Shown: positions 8,194 through 17,200 of the stretch, in pieces | Numbering within the stretch: position 1 is the first letter of the stretch | How the letters are laid out: every line of letters begins with the position of its first letter | DNA from: Butyrivibrio sp. | Lineage (GTDB): Bacteria > Bacillota > Clostridia > Lachnospirales > Lachnospiraceae | Assembly: GCA_015056575.1 (NCBI GenBank) | Contig: SVGA01000003.1 | Location: forward strand, 1 to 64,000 | Reading direction: 5' to 3' | DNA length: 64,000 nucleotides | The notes under the pieces: model-generated | The model's database searches: none | What the model was told of the DNA's origin: nothing | Seen by the model: only the letters and a program-made list of their open reading frames with translations | Position numbers and translations under genes: made by a program

Positions 8194-9180
8194 TTATCGC
8201 TTGTAGTAGTATTCAGAGGCCTCTACGTCCTCCTTGTCTCCCACATAGCTCTCTATGATAAATCTGGGCCTTGATTTGGTCTCCAGATATATCTTGCCTA
8301 TATATTCCCCGATGATACCAAGGGAAATCATGATAAGTCCTCCGATAGCCCACACAGAAAGAACCGTGGTGGTCCAGCCGGGGATCGTGTGTCCGGTAAA
8401 GTATCTAACCAAACTGTAGATGAGCACAACGATGCTGACAAAGAAAATGAAAAAGCCAAGGGACGTTATCATCTTAATAGGTCCAGTTGACAGGCTCGTG
8501 ATGCCCTCAACGGCAAAACTAAGCATTTTCTTCAGAGGGTACTTGCTCTCTCCCGCAAAGCGCTCGGCTCTCTCATAATAGACCACATCGCTCTTAAATC
8601 CGATCATGGGAACAATTCCCCGAAGGAAAAGATTCACCTCTCCGAATTCAGACAAAGACATAAGGGCCCGTCTGCTCATAAGGCGGTAATCTGCGTGATT
8701 GTAAACAGTGTTGGCACCAAGGCCGTTCATCACCTTATAGAAGCCTTCCGCAGTAGCTCTTTTGAAAAAAGTGTCCGTTTTTCTGGCGGATCTTACGCCG
8801 TAAACTATATCGCATCCCTCATTGATAAACTTATCAACCATCGCCTCGATGGCATTTATATCATCCTGAAGGTCAGCATCCATGGATATTGCCATATCGC
8901 AAAGATCTTTGGCGGTCATAAGCCCCGCCAGAAGCGCATTCTGATGTCCCATGTTTCTTGAGAGATTCAGGCCCTGAAAATGGGGATCCTCATCGTGAAG
9001 ACGGCAGATAATGTCCCAGGTACTGTCCTTGGAACCGTCATTTACAAAAAGCACTCTGCTGTCCTCGGAAATCTTGCCCAGTGAGATCATATATTTTAAT
9101 TTAGCGAGAATACGTGCGGATGTTTCAGGCAGAACCTCCTGTTCGTTGTAACAGGGGATAACGCAGAATAGCCTTCCCAT
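8194..9180 (-). CDS. Family 2 glycosyltransferase with two C-terminal membrane segments (GtrB/DPM1-like)
   Basis: 328 residues from the chosen start. An in-frame ATG at 9195 exists, but the bases between the two ATGs form the ribosome site GGAGGAG 7 nt before the ATG at 9180. The GT-A domain shows VIPCYNEQEVL near the N-terminus, a DADLQDD metal-binding motif (about 99) and a QNALLAG segment. Two hydrophobic segments (about 235-258 and 270-295) follow. This is the layout of polyprenyl-phosphate sugar transferases, which load undecaprenyl phosphate with glucose or a similar sugar at the membrane. The sugar and acceptor are not evident. Confidence 0.9.
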   Translation of the reverse strand: MGRLFCVIPCYNEQEVLPETSARILAKLKYMISLGKISEDSRVLFVNDGSKDSTWDIICRLHDEDPHFQGLNLSRNMGHQNALLAGLMTAKDLCDMAISMDADLQDDINAIEAMVDKFINEGCDIVYGVRSARKTDTFFKRATAEGFYKVMNGLGANTVYNHADYRLMSRRALMSLSEFGEVNLFLRGIVPMIGFKSDVVYYERAERFAGESKYPLKKMLSFAVEGITSLSTGPIKMITSLGFFIFFVSIVVLIYSLVRYFTGHTIPGWTTTVLSVWAIGGLIMISLGIIGEYIGKIYLETKSRPRFIIESYVGDKEDVEASEYYYKR

Positions 9181-9237
9181 AAAGTACTCCTCCATGTCAA
9201 ATCATATCTATACTATGATAATACATTTCGACAAGAA

Positions 9238-9265
9238 ACGCCACAGCTAGCTTAAGCTGTGGCGT
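9238..9265 (-). terminator. Terminator of the pilus operon
   Basis: ACGCCACAGCT and AGCTGTGGCGT form an 11-bp stem with a 6-nt loop, followed by TTTCTTG on the minus strand. It lies directly beyond the last pseudopilin gene. Confidence 0.8.
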
Positions 9266-9293
9266 CAAGTAAAAATCAGTATTGTTTTTGTAT

Positions 9294-9965
9294 TTATGGA
9301 GGAGTCACCGCAGGGGTTACAGGCTTTACTCCGGCCAGAGGTTTTACTCTAAACTGCGAATAAGCAAGAGCTTTTGTTTGTGCATCGGTTGCAGAAAGTG
9401 CCGGTTTTGAGCCATCATCAACCCACAAGGTTATAATAAATACCTGGTTTGTGTTATCCCACTGAATCGCGCCACCATCGAGATATGCTTTGAGGAAATA
9501 GCCGCTATTACTGACACCTGCACGATTTGCAGCGGTGTAATTTGAACTGGCAACAAGCGGATAGACAGTTGTAGTAGTCACTCCGCCCTGACTGATCACG
9601 CTCTGTATCTTGATCTCACCGCCGTTAGTTACGGTAGCGTCTCCATCCTGAAAAATTATCTTACTGCCAACTCCCATTCTCCTGGAACTGCTGAAATACG
9701 TATCAAGCTTGCCGTCTGTGATCGTAATATCTCTGGCGTAGGTCAGCTCATTCTGAAGGGACGAGGTAAGCGCCGAGCACAAAAGCTGAGCCTCAGAGGA
9801 CCTTGTCTCTTTTACCACGTTTCCCAGTCCTAAGTTAAAGCACTGGATGATAATGGTGGTTGAAAGCATCAGAATAAGAATGGAGAACAGAAGCTCCACC
9901 AATGTAAAACCGCCTCTTTTTGACAGTTTCTTTTTTAGTTTCTTAAACTCATTCTTCATTCTCAT
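9294..9965 (-). CDS. Pseudopilin, PilW/GspJ-like
   Basis: 223 residues. A basic leader ends at the prepilin peptidase site RGG/FTLVELLFSILILM (cleavage after about residue 19), with the conserved glutamate at mature position 5 and a hydrophobic helix of about 20 residues. The rest is a Ser/Thr-rich globular domain ending in a Pro-rich tail (KPVTPAVTPP). Minor pilins like this prime assembly at the pilus tip. It is the last gene of the pil operon, 5 bp after the 98-aa gene, so it is very likely co-transcribed. The PilW/GspJ label rests on position and N-terminus only. Confidence 0.88.
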   Translation of the reverse strand: MRMKNEFKKLKKKLSKRGGFTLVELLFSILILMLSTTIIIQCFNLGLGNVVKETRSSEAQLLCSALTSSLQNELTYARDITITDGKLDTYFSSSRRMGVGSKIIFQDGDATVTNGGEIKIQSVISQGGVTTTTVYPLVASSNYTAANRAGVSNSGYFLKAYLDGGAIQWDNTNQVFIITLWVDDGSKPALSATDAQTKALAYSQFRVKPLAGVKPVTPAVTPP

Positions 9966-9970
9966 AGAAA

Positions 9971-10267
9971 TTACCTGAAGTAGTAATAAACCGAACCGTC
10001 TTCATTGCACCAACTGATCGCTCCGCCGGAAAAAGAGACTTCTCCCGCTCCGGAAATAGTCCCCGAAACCTGGGTTGTGGGGATATATGCAGGAAGCTCG
10101 GAGGCCTTCATATTCCTTGCCTGATAGTTGATCCTGGCAGCTGCCACTATAGCCCCTGCCAGCATTACCATGGCAGGCACGATAATGAGAAGGGAGGACA
10201 GCGTCTCCGTCAGGGTTTCCCCGCGTTTCGATCTTAACTTGTTAAAAAGAAGTTTCATAATCTTCAT
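9971..10267 (-). CDS. Small pseudopilin
   Basis: 98 residues. The N-terminus is basic and is followed by RG/ETLTETLSSLLIIVP, which fits a prepilin cleavage site with Glu at mature position 5 and a hydrophobic helix (about 18-42). The C-terminal domain is only about 50 residues. It resembles small class III signal proteins seen among Gram-positive pilus genes, though a TadE-like protein is an alternative. It is packed between two other pseudopilin genes. Confidence 0.78.
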   Translation of the reverse strand: MKIMKLLFNKLRSKRGETLTETLSSLLIIVPAMVMLAGAIVAAARINYQARNMKASELPAYIPTTQVSGTISGAGEVSFSGGAISWCNEDGSVYYYFR

Positions 10268-10298
10268 ATTTCTTTTCCCTTATGAAAACTCGTGTGGA

Positions 10299-11210
10299 TC
10301 ACGGTGCAACATATACTGTAGAGATCTTATCCGGCGGCCAGGAAACCGAATAACAGGAAATCTTAACCAGTTCCTCTCCTGCTGCGTCGGCAATCTTATC
10401 GGAAAATGTTGCGTCGATCGTACCTTCTGTGGCGCCTCTTTTTCCTACACAGATCAGTTTGTCCGTTCTTACATCGGCACCGGCATCCATCCTGACAATA
10501 TACCTGGAGGCATCTGCTCCGGCAGGTGTGTTTACTATGGCGGTGGTAACTGCATTTATGGAATAATTCTTATCCATTTTAAATGTCGTTTCCACACTGT
10601 AAACCTCACCGGTATCGGGATTCGTGTAGTTTGTCGTAAGTGTCTCGGTCACCTCATCATCAAGTCCCTGATCCACTCTCTTTGCCATGGCTGCTACCAT
10701 ATCCTGAACAGAGGTCGCAGCGCTGCTTAGCGAGCCCTTGCCCTTGACAATGTTAAAGGTCTTTTTAGACTCCCCCGTATCTGCGTTTAAGATAAACGCA
10801 GAGCCGTTTTCCGAATCGTTATAATACCTGTTAATACTTCCATCCACTGCATTCTTCTGCTCGATATACTGATATCCCACAGCCATTCCGTCGTATTTAA
10901 GATCTGTTCCATCCGGAGTCCTGATCGATGTGCCGTCAGGGAATTTGGCATCAGTGCCCGGCCCCGACAAAGCGTCAATGATAATTCCGGACATAGACTG
11001 GGCAAGGAGGAAGGACTGCTCGTCATACTTGAGCTTCTTGACCCTTGAAGCTGCGCTGTACGCAGCATTAATCACGACAAAAGAGATCATGGCCGCGAAC
11101 ATGAATCCCACAAGGGCAAACACCAGGGATGCGCCCCGTTGAGAACGTAGCTTGTTTTTCAGTATTCTTTTTTTAGGGAAAAGACCTGTTCTCAAATCCA
11201 TAATCTCCAT
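10299..11210 (-). CDS. Pseudopilin lacking Glu5, PilX/GspK-like
   Basis: 303 residues. A basic leader ends at RG/ASLVFALVGFMFAAMI (about 25-41). The processed protein would have Phe, not Glu, at position 5, as in GspK/PilX tip proteins that cap the fibre. The remaining 250 residues are a soluble domain with no match I recognise. It starts 36 bp after the megapilin stop, within the operon. Assignment as a tip component is inferred from the missing Glu5 and gene position. Confidence 0.8.
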   Translation of the reverse strand: MEIMDLRTGLFPKKRILKNKLRSQRGASLVFALVGFMFAAMISFVVINAAYSAASRVKKLKYDEQSFLLAQSMSGIIIDALSGPGTDAKFPDGTSIRTPDGTDLKYDGMAVGYQYIEQKNAVDGSINRYYNDSENGSAFILNADTGESKKTFNIVKGKGSLSSAATSVQDMVAAMAKRVDQGLDDEVTETLTTNYTNPDTGEVYSVETTFKMDKNYSINAVTTAIVNTPAGADASRYIVRMDAGADVRTDKLICVGKRGATEGTIDATFSDKIADAAGEELVKISCYSVSWPPDKISTVYVAP

Positions 11211-11245
11211 TATCGTTAAAGGTTAATGTTTTTATGCGGCTGTGG

Positions 11246-14200
11246 TTAAGGTGCTGTAGGCATTATCACTGTTATCGTGCCGGTCTTATTGCCGTTTGCG
11301 TCATACAGATCAATATCAACAGCATCAGCTTCTTCAGACGTACCTACCGCATAAGCAGTATTATTGCCTGAGATAAGTTCATGGCCGTTGGCCAGATTAC
11401 CCTGTTCATTCACCATCGTATAAACTTTTGTCTCAGGAGCCACGCCTTTAATTATTACAAATTCTTTATACTTTCCGGTGGTTTCATTATAGGTAGCGGT
11501 AATGATACTCTTAACTGTCTCTGCATTTGTCTTAATTTCACCGGGAAGTCCGCTTATATCCGCACTTACTATGCTTGTTCCGTCCGGTCCGATCTTGCAG
11601 GTGAGTTCTTTATCCCAATACCAGTTATCTTTATTGGAACCATCTAAAGCGTAGTATATCTGGCCGCTGCCTGTTGTCGAAGTGAATCTTAAGTAGTTAG
11701 CAGAGTTCTTGACTGTTACTACTGTCTGGGCCTGGAGCACTTCACCCTCAGACCAGTTGCCGGTCTCCTCATCTTGTACCAGTTGCTTAAGCACGATGTA
11801 GGAATTACTGTCTCCCTTATTCATGGCAACAAGCTGCATCGTCACGGTAGCAGAATCTGTGATTCCTTCTGACAGCGATTTGGCCGCCGAAGCCTTTGAT
11901 TCATTCAAGACTGTTTCCTCAACACCTCCGAGGAATTCATGTGCAAGCACATTGTCTCCAACTTTGTAAAGTATAGCAGGTGCATAAGTATCATCCTGCC
12001 AATCAAATTCACCTGTGACTACAGAGAAGTCGATCGGGTCGTACTTGTAATAGTCAACAGCATCTGCTTTGGCTGCAATACCTATTCCATCGTGCCTGTA
12101 CCGAATGATGATTTCGACAGGTGTCTCCATATTGTCAAGACTAGGCCTAGGTACAGGTATGTTATCACTGGTATCATTTAATGATCCGGACTCACCTCCT
12201 ATTATCTGATATTCATAAACAGAATATCCTTCGATATTTTCCGGATAAACCTGTGCCTGCGCAACTCTTACATCGTCTTCAGTAATGGACTTAATCACTA
12301 TCTGTTTTTCGGTAGCGCCATCAGTCACATTTATACAGCTCTTTACGATGTACTTCCAACGTGGTAATTCCTCATATCTGAATTCAAATGTTAATCCGTC
12401 AGTTAATTTAGGATAAGTTATCGACTGAGAAGTGGCCTGGTATTTATAGAGATCATCATATGAATAGCCTTCCAAAACTTCTTTGTCATTACTCGTATCA
12501 TCGTCCATCGTCGGAGGATTTATCGTAATATTTTCACCGAAGTTGCCATATCTTTCAACGGCGAATATTACATCTCCTGTTTCAATTTCATAACAGATAA
12601 TTTGATAAGTTACACGGCCTTCCATTTGCTCCCACTTAGCATAAAGTACAGTGTCACCTATAACTTCGGTCTCATCAGCAACAAATGGAATCTCCAGATC
12701 GCTCATCTGTGAGGGCTCACCATCTCCGTTATATTTGTACCACCCAAGGAACTTATATTTGGCAATCACGGTTCCATCATCTTCACTGATTACACAGTAA
12801 GTTACACCATCCTCTTCCTCAATGGAGTAATTGTCATATCCTGTAGGATTCTCCAATGTAGGAAGAACACCAATTGTACTCTTGTAAGCTGTTTTAACTC
12901 TTAGTGAGTCAACCACACCATGACTATCAGCTTTAGGATAAAATGGGTCGAAATCAACGTTAAACTTCTTTGGTAACCACTTAGCAAACACCTCCATATT
13001 TTCAGGTCCCATAAGAAGATGCTTTATTGTTGTGCTTCCCTCAGTAGTCGTATAACTCTGAGTCGAAGGAAGATTCAGGTAACTGGTTACATCACCATAC
13101 TCATCGATATTTTCCGGAGTATTACTGCCTTTAGTCAGATCCAGAATATTGCCATTTTTATCAGCAATAGGCACGTCATAATTACTGGTGGTATACCAAC
13201 CTGCAAATTCATAATCATCACCCAGTGGACTGGTTATCTCTGTTTCACCAGGGAATCTAGGTATCTCCTGTTTAAATAGATACTCTGTTGGTATACTACT
13301 ACCGGTTGCATTGAGCTCAGCGTCATTAAAGTTTAGAATATATTCTTTTCTTTTAAGCAATATGTCCAGATAATTACGATCATTACCCGGTGAAGATGGT
13401 GGATTCTGTGGGTCAAAGGTTGTAAATCCACCCGGTGCATTTTTATTGTTATACTCCCTGTATTTATATACAGTATATCCGTCAACAAATATATCGGGAT
13501 TATTAAAGTCTGTATACTCATCTTTGCTGACTTTGATGGATGTGATATATGGATTTTTACTTAAGTCAAATCTGGTTTCGGATACATCATCACTTGCTGA
13601 CGCCCTGGCCTTATTGGAAGGCGGTGTCTCTTCAACGAAGATTCTGTACTCACCGGCAGTTTCACTACCAGGATATAATGGATAAAAATTATAATTAAAA
13701 GTAGGAGTAGTTGCTGTTATAATCTTAAAATAGTTTAACTCGTACTCCGTCGCAAAACTATAATTACCATTATTCTTTCTAGAACCACCAACTGAATATC
13801 GTTGCAAATTAGTTTCAACACCTGAATTCTTATAATGCCAGGCGGGGATCAGGCTTACACTGTCATCATCAGAAAATACAGCAGGTGCTCCATAAAGTCC
13901 TGTAAAGTGTACTATTATTCCATACTGCGCTGAACTACTGTTACTATAGTAATTGTAGTTATCTCTATTATTGTTGCGATAATAACCTAAATAATCAGTT
14001 CTTGTGTTACTTTGAGCATTATGATCTTGTATTGTAACCCAAGCCTTTGCATACTTTCCAACAGCAGTAGGAGTGGTGGTTTTATTCTTTAAAATTTCAC
14101 TCAGTGCCTGACGAGACTCTTTGTTTCCGGTATAGTCATACCATTCTGTGGCTTTTATTGCGTCCCACTCAGATAAATAACCGGTCTCATCATGTGCGGC

Positions 14201-17200
14201 AATAACTTCATCCCATGGATCATGCCACGTTATATAAGGTGGCCATACGGAATAGGAATAGTACCCCTCATGATGTACAGTATATTCATCCACATGAATC
14301 GTTCCATATTTTGTTGAAATATAGTAGTTATTGCTTCCGGGAACTTTGGTGTTTGGTTTGGTTATAAAATGGAAATCAAACTCCATTTCTTTACGATCGT
14401 AATACAGAGAAACTACCATCGTATCATTGTAGCTAATACGGGGATAACCTTTAGCCTGAGTATTTGCAGTATTTCCTACGAACGGATTGAATCCACCATT
14501 ACTTAAATCATGCTCATCACTTTTATCAAAACTACCATCTTTAAGTCTGGGCTGAAGATCATTAATAAGATTACTGCTATTTATCAGATCATCTATATTG
14601 ATTTTTACATTTTTTCTGGTAGTTGCTACGCCGTTAACAACATTGCACTCGGTGGCTGCATAAAACTCATAAGTCTTATCAGCATCTTCTGCAGAAATAT
14701 CATCATATTGACTCTGATAATATACTTCTACCCTGAGCTTGCTTGGATTTGGTTCCCAAAGGGGTTCTACCGTAACATTACTGTTGGGCATGATACATGC
14801 AGTGTTCTCACTTGTCGTCTCTATTGGTGTTACGTAAGATCCATTCTTATCTTTGTATGTATACTTAAATCCTTTCAGTTTGTATCCGCTTCGGTTAAAT
14901 CTGTACTTGGAATTCAGCTGTTCCCACAGATACCCCTTGAAATCCTGCTTATAATAAACTCCCTGTACATCACGTCTTGACGTACTGTTATCATATTTCT
15001 CAAAAGGAGCGTCAGGATCCTCATCTTCACCGTTCAAGTTGAAAGAAATAGAATATTTGTTTCGATCGTAGTAAAGAGTTGCGGTATTGGATGAGCTTGT
15101 AGGATACTGGGAAGCAGCAAAATTGTATGTAAACCCATCAAACTCCGGAGGAGAATTTGGATCCATCATTGTAACCAGTTTGCCCTTGTCTCCAAGATCA
15201 GGGAATCCTGTACTTCCCACCTTAACTTTGTATTCTGTATCAGTATCAGTATCGGTAGAAGCAGCAAAGTTTCTACCAGGCAGGGTTGTACCATTAAAGC
15301 TTCTATAGTTTGAGTATTCACGAACGGTACTGTCCGGAGCTGTATTCCTGAACACCAGATACAGAGTCTTGTTAATATTATTTGAATTGTACAGAACAAC
15401 ATACTCAAATGATTTATGCGTGTTCATTGTAAACTCATAGGTATTATTCTTTTTAACAGGTGTAATCGGTGTACATCCGTCTGTATATCTTGTAATGTCT
15501 ACAGAAGAATCTTTAACGTCAGGGTCAATCCTGATTATGCTGGAGACCTTCTTTGCTCTGACATTGGAAACATAGGTTTCAGAAATATAGCCAGCCTGTT
15601 GCAATTTGTCAAGGTCAAGGAACTCAAACCCTGCTTTCGAAAAATCACGAACCGTCCTGGTAATAAGCTGATTTTTCTCTCCTCTTAAATCATTAAGTGC
15701 CTTCAGCGCAGCAGCATCATCTTTTAATATCTCATCCCCAAGATAATCTTCAATATATTCTTCATCATGGGACAGTTTACGATGAGAAGCAGCTACACGT
15801 TTTCCTGCCTCTGTGGTTTCACCATAAATAATTTTATATGCGTCCTCAGGTTCCGAATATACTACCTTAAACTCATCAGAAGTTGCTATTTCAGTAGCTT
15901 CATTAATCTCTCTGAGTGTTTTAGTCTCTGTATCTACAGTATTATCTTTAGGAAGATTATACTGGCGATAAGTAAGCTTAACTGTATAGGGTTTGTTATC
16001 TCTGTAAACAGCATATAATATCTTTTTACCGTCAGCGTTTTCTCTGAAAATACTTTCATGGGAAGCGCACTTCTTTCCAAAGGTATTGGTTTCATTTATA
16101 GAAGTTTGCACTACTCTGTCACCTGATCCCATTGAACTGCTGACAGATGCAAGAATTATAGCATTACCTTTCTCATCCTTATCATTTTTGTCCAGATAAT
16201 CAAGCTTCTTTGATCTGTCAAAAGAGGTAGTCTGAAGCTTTGAAGCAGTGTCAGGGTCAAAATATCCCACAAACTTAAATCCGGAGAATGTAGAATGTTT
16301 TCCCACATTTATCTGATATTCATTTTTGCCTGATTGTTTTTCTACGGGAACTGCCTTAGTATTCCTTGCAAACCTAGTTCCGGACCCATTAAATCCGCTG
16401 ACATCTTTCTTGAGTTCCTTAAGATTCTCGTCATACATCATGTACCAGATCTCAATATCAAGATCACCTTCGCCGTCGATAATCAGCCAGTCATTGTAGT
16501 GCTTAAGGACTGTCTCGGAAGTTGCGCCGTCAACAGTCTTGGTAACCTTAAGTGTCGGGAACGGATAATCCTTCAAAATGCTGCCAAAGAAAGGTGACAG
16601 GGAATAAGGAGTAGTATTGTTCCTGCCCTGGGACTTCACGAGGCTTCCGGTCAGAAGGGTCTCGCCGTCCTCATTCTTGTTTTCTGCAAGTTCTGAAGCT
16701 CTTACGCAAACAGCGTTGTCGTTTGCTTCGAAATCTGTTTCTGAGTATACGTAATAAGCCTTGCCTGAATTGGACTTGGCTACAGGATAATAACTGTGAG
16801 TATGCACACTGGGATAATTGGATACAGTACCGTTCTCATTGAGTTTGTGGTCCTCATCCTCTTCTGCTGTGCCTGTGAAAAGAGCTGTATCCGTAACATT
16901 ATCAAAATTGAATACCGTGTAGGAATCGGTTACGGTTCCCACATCAACAGGAGCAAAGCCCGCTGCGATGTCTGCGGTTCCTACAAGGAAACCTGCACTG
17001 TAGCAGGAAGTGAAGGTTGAATTTCCGGCACAGCCTGCAGCGAAGCCACCGGCTCTTTTGCCTGAAATATAGAAATCGGAATAGGAACCGGTTACAGTAA
17101 GCTTGCCGGAGGTGTTACCGACAAATCCGCCGCCGTTTCCGCCGGGTGCTGCAAGAACGCCGGATGCGCTTGTATTAGTGACAAGTACATCTTTGGTCGA

